Shown: positions 25,414 to 34,822, numbered from the stretch's first letter. The stretch is 64,000 bases of DNA from Arthrobacter sp. B3I4 (GCF_030816855.1 NZ_JAUSYK010000001.1:3348001-3412000), one strand, 5' to 3'. The notes: a model not told the origin generated them from the letters alone. Translations and numbers: made by a program.

Positions 25414-26670
25414 TCAGCGTCTGGCATATTGGGCCCACGGGATGTTCCAGTCCCCGAAGCCTTCCAGAGGTTCGACCGGCGGCGCACCAGTGTTCAGCGT
25501 CTGCACGAGGTCGCCTGTCTCCATATTGTTGAAGAACCACTCGGCGTCCGCCGGAAGCAACCCCACACAGCCGTGCGAGACGTTGAACCTGCCCACCGCG
25601 CCCCAGGCCGACTCCAGTGCCTGGTGAACGTAGACACCCGACGTCGTCAGCCGGTTGGCGTACTCCACGGTCAGTGGCGGGTAGTAGCCCTTGTCCCCCG
25701 GTTTCAGGCCGATGCTGCCGGCGTTGAACTTGGAGCTGCGTTCCTGCTCCATGATCACCGCGTAGCCGGTGGGCGAGAGCCAGTCCGCATCGCCAAGGGT
25801 GACGGGGGCCGTTTTGACCAGCTGGCCGTTGAAGTAGACGTTCATGGTTTTCGTGACGTCATCGACGACGGCGATCCGCTGCGGCCCCACCGTGAAGGAG
25901 ACTTTCGTGTCCGAGTTACCGACCATCTTGTTGCCGAAATCCACCCCGAACAGCTTCAGGTCAAGGGAAATCCGGCTGTTCGCCGCCCAGAAGTTCTCCG
26001 GCCGGATCCGGGCGCGGCGGTCGGAGTACCACCGCCAGGCCACCGGCTGGCCGGGCGTCGACGTGACCGCCACCGCCTTCTCCACGGCTTCCTTGTTAAG
26101 GACCGGTTCGCTGAAGACGATCTCGATCGGCTGCCCGGCGCCGATCGTGCTGCCGTTCAGTGGAAAGACGGCAGCGTCAGCTTCGTTCGCCGTCGCCACT
26201 GTGGAGAATCGCTGGTTCTTTTTCGTTTCCCGGCCGGCCCGGTCCAGGACCGTGAAGCTGTACCGGTAGCTGGTGTTGAACTCCAGTGGCTCCGCGGCGG
26301 TCCAGGTGGAACCGTCCGCGCTTGTCGTCCCGGGCACCGGTGTCCCGCCGGGCTCCGGCTGCAGCCGCACGTCCTTGACCAGTCCGTTGACCGCTTTGAC
26401 GGACGGCAGCGAGCCCGGGTTGACGTCTTTGGCACCGTCGACGGGTGTTACGCCGAGTTCGACGGCCTTCACGACGGGAGCGGCAAGGCCGGCGACGTTG
26501 CGCATGGGCGCCGACGACTCCGAGGGCAAGGGGCTGTCGGCCCAGACCGGGGCGGTGGCTGCGCCTATCCCGCCGGCACCGACGGCGAGGCAGATGCCGG
26601 CAACAGTCAGCATCTTGCCGGTTTTGCGGCCGGTGGCCGCGTTCTTCCGGCCGCTTGGTAGTTTGTTCAT
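25414..26670 (-). CDS. L,D-transpeptidase with Ig-like domain (YkuD), copy 1
   Basis: Makes 3-3 cross-links in peptidoglycan or attaches proteins to it. The 418-residue product has an N-terminal signal/anchor (MLTVAGICLAVGAGGIGAATA, about residues 20-40), then Ig-like domains (LdtMt2-type, about 55-265), and a C-terminal YkuD domain with the catalytic motif FNVSHGCVGLLPADAEWFF; Cys is the nucleophile. The ATG at 26670 lies 27 bases after the stop of the second transpeptidase gene, so both are probably on one transcript. The two proteins share domain order and the ending DWNIPWAQY but are clearly diverged. Confidence 0.92.
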   Translation of the reverse strand: MNKLPSGRKNAATGRKTGKMLTVAGICLAVGAGGIGAATAPVWADSPLPSESSAPMRNVAGLAAPVVKAVELGVTPVDGAKDVNPGSLPSVKAVNGLVKDVRLQPEPGGTPVPGTTSADGSTWTAAEPLEFNTSYRYSFTVLDRAGRETKKNQRFSTVATANEADAAVFPLNGSTIGAGQPIEIVFSEPVLNKEAVEKAVAVTSTPGQPVAWRWYSDRRARIRPENFWAANSRISLDLKLFGVDFGNKMVGNSDTKVSFTVGPQRIAVVDDVTKTMNVYFNGQLVKTAPVTLGDADWLSPTGYAVIMEQERSSKFNAGSIGLKPGDKGYYPPLTVEYANRLTTSGVYVHQALESAWGAVGRFNVSHGCVGLLPADAEWFFNNMETGDLVQTLNTGAPPVEPLEGFGDWNIPWAQYARR

Positions 26671-26697
26671 CGTGCTCCCCCTGACACTTCCGCGGGC

Positions 26698-27924
26698 CTA
26701 GTTCGGGTACTGCGCCCAGGGGATGTTCCAGTCCCCGAAGCCGTCGTCGTAGGCTGCGTAATCGCCGTCGGTGTTGACCACCTGGACGACATCGCCGGCG
26801 GTCATGTTGTCGAAGACCCATTGGGCGCCGTACGGTCCCAGGCCGATGCAGCCGTGCGAAAGGTTGGCTTTGCCGATGAAGGGCAGCGCCGAGTCGGTGG
26901 CCTGGTGGATAAACTCCCCGCTGGGGGTCAGCCGGGTGGCGAAGTTGACGTCAAGTTCGCCGTAGTAAGCCGGGTCCCCGGGCTTAAGGCCGATCGAGGC
27001 CGCACTCATGTGCTCCACCCGGTATTTCTCCATCAGGACCAGGTAGCCGCGTGCGGACGGGAAGCGGGTGTCGCCCATAGTGGTCGGCCACTCCCCCACC
27101 TGCTGGTCGTTGACGAAGGCTTTGAAAGTGTGCGCGGTGGCGTCCGCGATGGCGGTTTTCTTGTCGCCGATGTGCACGGTCACCTTCTTGTTGAAGTTAC
27201 CGATCTGGCCTTTTCCAAGGTCGACGCCAAATAGCTTCATGTCCATCGTGATGGTGCTGTTGGCCGTCCAGAAGTTCTCCGGCCGGTACCGGACCATGGA
27301 GTTGTTGAACCAGTGGAAGTCCCCGACTTGCCCGGCGCTGGAGCTGATCTTGATGGCCTTCTCGACGGCGTCCCGGTTCAGCACCGGCTCGCTGAAGGTA
27401 ATCTGCAGCGGCTGGGCCACCCCCACTTTCATTCCATCCAGCGGGTAGATGGCCGCATCGGCCTCATTGGCGGTCGAGACGGTGGTGAAGCTGCGGGTGC
27501 TGTTCGTGGTGCGGCCGGCGCCGTCCACGATCGAGTAGGTGTAGCTGTAGCGGGTGTTGAATTTCAACGGCCCGGTAGCGGTCCAGCTGGAGCCGTCAGC
27601 GCTGAGCGTGCCGTCCACGGCCGCCCCGGACGAACTGGTCAACGCTGCCCGTTCGATCCTGCCGTTGGCGACTTTCAGCGTCACGGGCACGGCAGGGTTG
27701 ACCTGCGTGGCGGCGTCCGCCGGCGCGGCAGTCAGCTGGACGGGCGGCACCACCGGGAAGGCCAGGCCCTGCGTGGAGCGCTCGGGCGACGCGGCTTCCG
27801 AGGCAAAGGATGGGTGGGCCAGCGGACCGGCCGCGGCGAACACTCCACCGCCGGCTGCCAGAACGCAAACCGCGGCCACAGCGGCTGCCTTCCGGCGGGC
27901 GCTCCAGCTTTTCAGGGCGATCAC
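26698..27924 (-). CDS. L,D-transpeptidase with Ig-like domain (YkuD), copy 2
   Basis: A second 3-3 transpeptidase of the same layout. From the GTG at 27924, which follows GGAAGGACC, it has 408 residues. The N-terminal signal/anchor (AAAVAAVCVLAAGGGVFAAAG) is followed by Ig-like domains, seen in NTRYSYTYSIVDGAGRTTNSTRSF and FSEPVLNRDAVEKAIKIS. The YkuD domain has ANLSHGCIGLGPYGAQWVFDNM with the catalytic Cys. It is first in a likely two-gene operon with copy 1. The ahcY gene upstream is insulated by a hairpin. The longer open frame at its 5' end has no start signals. Confidence 0.92.
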   Translation of the reverse strand: MIALKSWSARRKAAAVAAVCVLAAGGGVFAAAGPLAHPSFASEAASPERSTQGLAFPVVPPVQLTAAPADAATQVNPAVPVTLKVANGRIERAALTSSSGAAVDGTLSADGSSWTATGPLKFNTRYSYTYSIVDGAGRTTNSTRSFTTVSTANEADAAIYPLDGMKVGVAQPLQITFSEPVLNRDAVEKAIKISSSAGQVGDFHWFNNSMVRYRPENFWTANSTITMDMKLFGVDLGKGQIGNFNKKVTVHIGDKKTAIADATAHTFKAFVNDQQVGEWPTTMGDTRFPSARGYLVLMEKYRVEHMSAASIGLKPGDPAYYGELDVNFATRLTPSGEFIHQATDSALPFIGKANLSHGCIGLGPYGAQWVFDNMTAGDVVQVVNTDGDYAAYDDGFGDWNIPWAQYPN

Positions 27925-28022
27925 AATAGCAGGGTCCTTCCAGACGTCACCTTGAAAGCATAGGTGAATTTCGGCCGCTTCCCGCCGCCGCGCACGGCAC
28001 GATACGGTCACAACCGTTCCAA

Positions 28023-28061
28023 CAGCAGGGGCCCCGGACCGGCGGTCCGGGGCCCCTGCTG
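28023..28061 (-). terminator. Terminator hairpin after ahcY
   Basis: An 18-bp perfect stem (28023-28040 with 28044-28061) closes a 3-base GGC loop. It lies 9 bases past the ahcY stop codon and before the L,D-transpeptidase operon. No U-tract is present. Confidence 0.75.
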
Positions 28062-28070
28062 CAGCTGCGC

Positions 28071-29549
<1,479 letters not shown>

Positions 29550-29670
29550 AGGAATCCTTTGGAAATAGCCGGGGACATAGCAGATGGACTAGGGGTAATT
29601 CGGCGCCGAAGCGTCTGCCGATGGGCCGGTGGCGGAACTTCCGCTGCGGCTGCGACTTAGGCGGGGCAGG

Positions 29671-30006
29671 CTATTCTGCGGCGTGCCGGGGTCCGCCTTC
29701 GGACCTCGCGCCCGCTCGCTCGCCGGCATCGTGCTCGCCGGCGTCGTGCTCTCCGCCGGGCTGTCCGGCGTCGTGCTGTCCGCCGTCGTGCTGATCGGAG
29801 GAAGCCGAGGCGGCCGCTGCCAGCAGTTCCGGCGGGAGCAGCAGCGGGATGCCGTCCTCGATCCTGTACCGCAGCTTCCGGCCGTTCGCGTCCGGGCCAG
29901 CAGCGACAAGTTCTTCGCCCTCCTGCACCAGGGCCGAGCCCGTAACGGGGCAGCGCAGGACTGACAGCAGTTCGGGACTGATCAAAGGCAAGGTGATGGC
30001 TGGCAT
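29671..30006 (-). CDS. Trm112-like protein with a His/Asp-rich tail
   Basis: A 111-residue small protein. The first 60 residues match the Trm112/YcaR fold (SPELLSVLRCPVTGSALVQEGEELVAA, then LRYRIEDGIPLLLPPE); only one cysteine of the usual zinc-binding set is kept. In other organisms Trm112 partners methyltransferases; the bacterial role is unclear. From residue 70 the tail repeats GEHDAGEHDAGE and DQHDGGQHDAGQ, which could bind metal or simply be low-complexity. The ATG at 30006 has AGGGAG upstream. It lies between DUF3499 and ahcY, where related genomes often also have phosphomannomutase genes. Confidence 0.8.
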   Translation of the reverse strand: MPAITLPLISPELLSVLRCPVTGSALVQEGEELVAAGPDANGRKLRYRIEDGIPLLLPPELLAAAASASSDQHDGGQHDAGQPGGEHDAGEHDAGERAGARSEGGPRHAAE

Positions 30007-30088
30007 GGTGAAGGCTCCCTGGGAGCGACGCAGCAGGCGCCGGTGGCGTACAGAAATTTCATTTCCCAGCCTACCGCCGATTCGCGGC

Positions 30089-30478
30089 TCAGGAGGGCTC
30101 GCGCAGGACGCGCAGATGCCCACGCCGGGTCCCTTCCGGGCCGGCTGGAGCTTCAAGCGCCGGATGGGCCGCTCGCTGGCCCTGCACCGGCTCCGGTGCC
30201 GCCGGCTTGCCCGCGGCCTCGCGGACCGCGTGGGCGAGTGCCAGCAAGTCATCCGGGCCCGGCCCGGCCGGGGTGGCTGGCATCGCAAGCCGCAGAACTT
30301 CCCAGCCCCGCGGCACTGTCAGCGAACCAGCGTGCTGTTCGCAAAGGTCGTAACAATGCGGTTCAGCGTAGGTGGCGAGCGGGCCAAGGACAGCAGTGGA
30401 GTCGGCGTACACGTACGTCAAAGTCGCCACCGCGGAATTACGGCAGGCGGACCTTGAACAGAGACGAATTGCACCCAC
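30089..30478 (-). CDS. DUF3499 family protein
   Basis: A 129-residue actinobacterial protein of unknown function, related to Mtb Rv3258c. The N-terminal half has a zinc-ribbon-like set of ligands: RLCSRSACRNSAV (C-x4-C) and EPHCYDLCEQHAG (HC-x2-C-x2-H). The C-terminus is Pro/Ala/Arg-rich. The start is the GTG at 30478, giving MGAIRLCSRSAC; GGGGAG lies somewhat far upstream. It is divergent from the zincin-family gene, a pairing conserved in actinobacteria, across a 438-base gap with a minisatellite. Confidence 0.85.
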   Translation of the reverse strand: MGAIRLCSRSACRNSAVATLTYVYADSTAVLGPLATYAEPHCYDLCEQHAGSLTVPRGWEVLRLAMPATPAGPGPDDLLALAHAVREAAGKPAAPEPVQGQRAAHPALEAPAGPEGTRRGHLRVLREPS

Positions 30479-30720
30479 GACATCAGAGACTACTCCCCTT
30501 GCCCTCGGGCGGGCGCATTGAAACGCCCTAGGGCCGGCCGGACGTTGAGGTTCGGCGACATCACCCCGGTGAGTCTGCTGGACCTGTGCGCTCGTTGCGG
30601 TCGGAATGCTTCCCGACCTCCGCACTCTTCTCCTCATTACAAACGTGGCATTCTTTGCGGCTGGGCGCCGCCTTGGCCGGACGTAGTAACGTGCCGGCCG
30701 TGACGTGGGCGCGCCTTGCC

Positions 30721-30837
30721 GGGTCGCTGGCCGCGTCCCCGGCTGGTCTTACCGGGTCGCCGGCCGCGTCCCCGGCTGGTCTTACCGGGTCGCCGGCCGC
30801 GTCCCCGGCTGGTCTTACCGGGTCGCCGGCCGCGTCC
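30721..30837 (+). repeat. 33-bp tandem repeat (minisatellite), about 3.5 copies
   Basis: Units start at 30721, 30754, 30787 and 30820 (the last has 18 bases). The unit starts GGGTCGCCGGCCGCGTCCCC and ends GGCTGGTCTTACC. Copies 2 and 3 are identical, and copy 1 differs by a single base (CTGG for CCGG). Such near-identity suggests recent expansion. Confidence 0.92.
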
Positions 30838-30904
30838 TGCAGCATTCGGGGGCACGATGCCACCCAAAGGTGGGCGCTGTATCGCAGAATCCATGCGGCG
30901 GGTT

Positions 30905-30910
30905 TAGAGT
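30905..30910 (+). promoter_or_regulatory. -10-like hexamer of the zincin-family gene
   Basis: TAGAGT is 6 bases before the ATG at 30917. It fits a leaderless start. Confidence 0.5.
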
Positions 30911-30916
30911 CGAGGT

Positions 30917-31417
30917 ATGCAGTCATCGCACCAGGATTCCGGCTTCACGGTCCGGTTGGCTGAACCCGCCGCCGGCACCAGCGCCGCGGGTAGGGGTTTC
31001 CGGCAACGCCGGAGAAACCGGCACGGCCGCGGCCTGCGCGGCGAGTTGATGTTGCCCACGCTGCCTGGCTACCGAACACGCTCCGACCGCTTCGATGATT
31101 TCGTTCTGGATTCGGCGCAGCGGCTGCACGATATCTGGGGCAAGCCGCTGGACGGCGTTCGCTTCGCTGTGGAGGAAATTCCACCCCGCCTTGAGCAGTT
31201 GGTGGCCGACGGAACGCCGGCGCCGTTGGGCGCTTACACCCCGGCCACTGCCGACGAAGGACCCGTGATCACGCTCTACCGCAGGGTGGTGGAGCAGGCC
31301 TGCGGCAGCCGGGAGGAAATCCAGGACCTGGTGCACGACGTCGTGGTGGAACGCACGGCGGAGATGCTCGGCGTTCCACCCGAGTCGCTGGACCCGGTGT
31401 ACCGCCGCCGCTACTAG
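30917..31417 (+). CDS. Zincin-like metallopeptidase family protein with degenerate active site
   Basis: A 166-residue protein of the PF06262-type family, the positional counterpart of Mtb Rv3259. The basic N-terminus (RQRRRNRHGRGLRGELMLP) leads into RSDRFDDFVLDSAQRLHDIWGKPLDGVRFAVEEIPP and ITLYRRVVEQACGSREEIQDLVHDVVVERTAEMLG. Where the family has HExxH (as in VIHEIAHHFG), this protein reads VVERTAEMLG, so both zinc-binding histidines and the catalytic Glu are missing. It is probably not a protease. It is divergent from DUF3499. Function unknown. Confidence 0.82.
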   Translation: MQSSHQDSGFTVRLAEPAAGTSAAGRGFRQRRRNRHGRGLRGELMLPTLPGYRTRSDRFDDFVLDSAQRLHDIWGKPLDGVRFAVEEIPPRLEQLVADGTPAPLGAYTPATADEGPVITLYRRVVEQACGSREEIQDLVHDVVVERTAEMLGVPPESLDPVYRRRY

Positions 31418-31609
31418 CGCTCCGTTGCCCCTTTCGCAGTGGGGCTCACCCCGCCGCAAGCTTCGGCAACGGCGCCGCGACGGTGCGTTTCAGCCGCAAT
31501 CGACGCCGCCACCTGGGCACCCCGGGTTGACCTAGGCCGGAACGAGGTCATCCAGCGATCCCCGACCGGCGCTCATCTCGTTGCGGCCAGTGCACGGCCG
31601 GCGTGCAAG

Positions 31610-33532
31610 TCATGAGCGGAAGTAGTGGTTTTGTCTTGGTGTTTGGCGTGGGTCGAGGTGGGGTGGCGGGATGAACCAGGGGACGCCGCTACGCAGCTGG
31701 ATGGTCCAGGCTTCTTTGTGGATTAGATGGTGGTGGTGGGAGCAGAGCAGTGTTCCGTTGTCGGTTCCGGTGGTGCCGCCGCGGGACCAGTAGGTGATGT
31801 GGTGGGCTTCGCACCAGGACGCGGGGATGGTGCAGCCGGGGAAGGTGCAGCCCTGGTCGCGGGCGGTGAGGGCTTTGCGGATGTGGGGCGGGAAGACCCG
31901 GCTGGTGCGGCCGATGTCCAGGACCCGGCCCCGGGAGCCGAGCAGGACGGGGATGATGTCCGCGTCGCAGGCGATCTTGCGGATGGTTGAGGCCGTGACA
32001 GGTCCGGTGAACGCCAGGGTCCCGGTTCCGGTGAACCCTAGCGGCCCGGCCCCGCCGCAACTGATCCGGGGCCCCAAGCCGGTGGTGTTGCCGCCGTTGC
32101 GGAAGCTGAATTCCTTACCGCCCTCGGCGCTTTGGCCGGTGACCCACCTGAAGCCTTGGCCGAAGCTGAATCCGTTACCGCCGCCGACATTGGTAGTGGT
32201 GACGCTGTTGCCGAAGCTGAACCCGTTACGGCCCCCGGCGTTGGCGGTGCCGCTGTTGCCGAAGCTGAATCCGTTACCGTCACCGGCTCCCGGCGCCTCA
32301 GTTGTGGCGGCGGGGGCTTCTGTCCCGGCTGTGGCGGCAGCTGTGTTGGTGGTGGTGTTTTGGAGGCGGTCGAGGAGGTCGCGGTAGTCGATGGTGACCA
32401 TGACCTGGGGTCGGAGTCCGCCGGTGGCGGGCATCCCGCCGGAGGCGAGGGCGACTTTGGATGCGCCGACGAGGCCGTCGAGGAGTTTCTGCGGCCGGGA
32501 CCGCCAATCAAGACCCGGAACGAACACATCCTGCTCGGCCCCGTCACCTGCGGACCCATCCTCAATGGCGCCAGCGGTGCCGGCTCCCACGGTGGCGGTC
32601 TCGGCGGCGCCTTCTCCCACGGTGGCGGTCTCGGCGGTGCCTTCTCCCACGGTTCCTTCTGCGGTGGCGTCCCGGGTGCCGGTGCCCGCTGCTTCCCTGG
32701 TGGCGGTGGCGGGGTTGGGGGTGCGGGGGTTGGTGGCGGTGTTCATTGCGGTGAGGAGGTGTTCGAACTGTTCGTTGGTCGCGAAGATTTCCAGGTGCTG
32801 CAACCCGTGGCTGGGCCGGCGGATGAACACGCCCTGAAGCTGGCGCAGGAGCTCCTCGGAAGGTTCTCCGCCGTCCTGGTCGATGCCGTCCACCCAGCGC
32901 CGGGCCAGACGGGACAGGAAGTCCGGGTCATGCTGGGCCGCGGCGCGGGTCAGGGAGTGTTCCATCCGCGCCGCGGTCTCCGCATCGCAGAGGGGCCGGA
33001 CCCGTTCCAGGGCCTGGTTGATGATCGTCGCTGACCGGGTCGGGACGTCCCCGGCAGCGAACGCATCGGCGAGTTCCTCATGCACCGCAGGCAGCCGGTC
33101 CCCGGTGATCCCGGTGCGCGGCAGCACGGTGCGGGCCAGGGACAGGCGGCGGTGCGCTTCGGCGGCGCTGATCTGCAGCCGGTCCCGCAGGAAGTCCTCG
33201 GTCCGGCGGTACCCGTCTTCCCCGGCCGGGACCGCGTCCGGGGCGGACGTCCGGGCCCGGTCCACCGCGCCGGCGGCCATAACCTGCAGGTACTCCAGCG
33301 CGCGGCCGGCTTCCTCGATCTGCCCGGCGTACGCCGCCGCGTCACGGAAGCCCAGCCCAGCAGTGTCTTCGGCAGCGGTCGCCGTCAGCTCACGCAGCTG
33401 GCCCAGCACATCATCCAGTGACGCAGCGGTCGGCCCGGTCTCCAGCGGCGGGGCGGTCGGCCCGGCACCGCAACGGCCGTCAGCGTCCGGCCGGGTGGCC
33501 GGTGAAAAGGTGACCGCTGCGCTGGTTCCCAT
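31610..33532 (-). CDS. DUF222 / HNH endonuclease domain protein (13E12 repeat family)
   Basis: A 640-residue protein with an N-terminal DUF222 domain (about residues 40-260, helical, with LSLARTVLPRTGITGDRLPAVHEELADAFAAGDVPTRSATIINQAL) and a C-terminal HNH nuclease: GCTFPGCTIPASWCEAHHITYWSRGGTTGTDNGTLLCSHHHHLIH, with C-x4-C and the H/N/H residues. The middle is low-complexity, with TATVGEG-type repeats and four copies of an NGFSFGNS-like unit. DUF222-HNH proteins are often multicopy in actinobacteria and in Mtb belong to the 13E12 repeat family; their role is unsettled. It interrupts an otherwise conserved gene order. An inverted repeat lies 6 bases before its start. Confidence 0.88.
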   Translation of the reverse strand: MGTSAAVTFSPATRPDADGRCGAGPTAPPLETGPTAASLDDVLGQLRELTATAAEDTAGLGFRDAAAYAGQIEEAGRALEYLQVMAAGAVDRARTSAPDAVPAGEDGYRRTEDFLRDRLQISAAEAHRRLSLARTVLPRTGITGDRLPAVHEELADAFAAGDVPTRSATIINQALERVRPLCDAETAARMEHSLTRAAAQHDPDFLSRLARRWVDGIDQDGGEPSEELLRQLQGVFIRRPSHGLQHLEIFATNEQFEHLLTAMNTATNPRTPNPATATREAAGTGTRDATAEGTVGEGTAETATVGEGAAETATVGAGTAGAIEDGSAGDGAEQDVFVPGLDWRSRPQKLLDGLVGASKVALASGGMPATGGLRPQVMVTIDYRDLLDRLQNTTTNTAAATAGTEAPAATTEAPGAGDGNGFSFGNSGTANAGGRNGFSFGNSVTTTNVGGGNGFSFGQGFRWVTGQSAEGGKEFSFRNGGNTTGLGPRISCGGAGPLGFTGTGTLAFTGPVTASTIRKIACDADIIPVLLGSRGRVLDIGRTSRVFPPHIRKALTARDQGCTFPGCTIPASWCEAHHITYWSRGGTTGTDNGTLLCSHHHHLIHKEAWTIQLRSGVPWFIPPPHLDPRQTPRQNHYFRS

Positions 33533-33538
33533 GACCTA

Positions 33539-33576
33539 ATCCTGCCGCAGACCTACGACAATAATTGCGGCAGGAT
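33539..33576 (-). repeat. 11-bp inverted repeat just upstream of the DUF222-HNH gene
   Basis: ATCCTGCCGCA (33539-33549) and TGCGGCAGGAT (33566-33576) flank a 16-base loop, ending 6 bases from the ATG at 33532. It could be an operator or a 5' hairpin controlling expression. Only one arm is kept in the duplicate copy at 33698-33708. Confidence 0.65.
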
Positions 33577-33644
33577 GATCGGCCGCGGCCGGCTCAGCAG
33601 CACGGGGTTCGGCCCCGATGGACGCCAACCGACGGTCGCCACCA

Positions 33645-33726
33645 GCCGGCCGGGTAGCCGGTGAAAAGGTGACCGCTGCACTGGTTCCCATGAACTAATC
33701 CTGCCGTAGACCTACGACATTAATAG
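33645..33726 (-). repeat. Partial duplicate of the DUF222-HNH 5' end
   Basis: About 82 bases here match 33486-33567 at a fixed offset of 159 bases with few differences. The copy includes the first 15 codons or so (MGTSAAVTFSPATRP) with an ATG at 33691 and the upstream sequence. It is a remnant of a tandem duplication or of a second family member, not a working gene. Confidence 0.82.
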
Positions 33727-33856
33727 CCGCACCATTTGGGGAGGCAGGCCTAATGGACGGCCTCATCCACCGTTCCCTGTGGCACTGGCGGTTAAATTGC
33801 CTTCAGCATGGACCTCCCCGTCACACTGAACTCCTACCCGCTGTTGAGGCCCCGGA

Positions 33857-34822
33857 TTAGCCGCTACTACCCCGCAGGCGTTGAAACAGCACCTCGGCAT
33901 TGCCCCGATCTATGGCGTCCCGCAGGGAAGACGCCAACGGGTAATTTTCGTACTGCGCGGTCAGGAAATCGACCGCCGGCGACGGGACGAAGGGAAAGTC
34001 GGTACCGTACGTGATTCGCCGCGGGTCGGCGACGGCTAGCAGGCTGGGCAGGGCCGACGGGGTGGCGGACAGGGCGACGTCGTAATAGAACCGCCGCAGG
34101 ACGGATCGGTTCTCGTCGGTCAGCGCCGCCAGCGCGCTCAGAGCCTGGTCCCTGTTGCTGAGCATGGCAAGCAGGATCCGGTACGCAATGAACGGTACGA
34201 AGCCGCCCGCGTGCGCCAGAATGAACTTGATTCCCGAGTATGTCTCGATCGCTCCGGACAGGACCAGGCTGAGCGCGGCGCGGGTGGTGTCGAGCAGGAA
34301 GTCCGCGGCGAAAGCAGGTATGCCCGGCACCGCCGGAGCCGGCAGGTCGCCGGGGTGAACGAACACGACCGCCCCGCGGTGGTCCAGGAATTGCAGCAGT
34401 GGCTCAAAGACGGGATCGCCCAGGTACCGGCCGTCGTAGTTGGCCAACAAGACAATTCCGTCCGCGTGCAGGGTGTCCAGGGCGTACCGGGCTTCCGCGA
34501 GGGCACCCTCCACGTCCGGCAGGGTGAGGGTGGCAAAGAACCCGAACCGTTCCGGCCGCGACGCCACCACCTCAGCCGTGAACTCGTTGACCTCGCGGGC
34601 CTGCTGCCTCGCCTCCGCCGGGTCCCCGAAGTGCACCCCCGGCGTGGGCAGCGACAAGATGCCGGTCTGCACGCCGTGCTTGTCCATGAACTTCAACGCT
34701 GAGCGCTCGGACCACGGCGGCAGGTCCACGCCGCCGGATTGGATGCCCTTCTTCCGCACCCACCGGGCGTAACCCGGCGGAATGATGTGCTGGTGGGTGT
34801 CGATGCGGTACGGCCGGCTCAC
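33857..34822 (-). CDS. Amidohydrolase family 2 (ACMSD-like) metal-dependent hydrolase
   Basis: A TIM-barrel hydrolase or decarboxylase of the amidohydrolase-2 group; the substrate is not clear. From the GTG at 34822, which follows GGAAGG, it has 321 residues. Metal ligands: RIDTHQHIIPPGYARW (HxH near the N-terminus), VFVHPGDLP, FILAHAGGFVPF, and ITYGTDFPF with the C-terminal Asp. It stands alone between the DUF222-HNH gene and DUF5719, with no pathway genes next to it. Candidates include decarboxylation of aromatic acids and lactone hydrolysis; the sequence does not decide. Confidence 0.85.
   Translation of the reverse strand: MSRPYRIDTHQHIIPPGYARWVRKKGIQSGGVDLPPWSERSALKFMDKHGVQTGILSLPTPGVHFGDPAEARQQAREVNEFTAEVVASRPERFGFFATLTLPDVEGALAEARYALDTLHADGIVLLANYDGRYLGDPVFEPLLQFLDHRGAVVFVHPGDLPAPAVPGIPAFAADFLLDTTRAALSLVLSGAIETYSGIKFILAHAGGFVPFIAYRILLAMLSNRDQALSALAALTDENRSVLRRFYYDVALSATPSALPSLLAVADPRRITYGTDFPFVPSPAVDFLTAQYENYPLASSLRDAIDRGNAEVLFQRLRGSSG

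Larger units (their letters stand above)
30479..30916. other. Intergenic region with minisatellite
   Basis: 438 bases between divergent DUF3499 and zincin-family genes. The middle part holds the 33-bp tandem repeat listed separately, and the right end holds the TAGAGT hexamer of the zincin gene. Frames that stay open across the repeat on both strands are consequences of the 33-bp period and are not called as genes. Confidence 0.6.
33533..33856. other. Intergenic region with duplicated 5' end of the DUF222-HNH gene
   Basis: 324 bases between the amidohydrolase end and the nuclease start. It holds the inverted repeat at 33539-33576 and the second copy of the nuclease gene's first codons and upstream region. 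The left part from about 33730 shows nothing recognisable. Confidence 0.6.

Noticed and set aside
29550..29670. SAH riboswitch upstream of ahcY
   Set aside because: The short leader shows only a ribosome-binding site and no conserved riboswitch core.
30586..30963. Small protein with SPAASPAGLTG repeats
   Set aside because: The frame is open only because the minisatellite period is 33; no ribosome-binding site, and frames on both strands are equally open.
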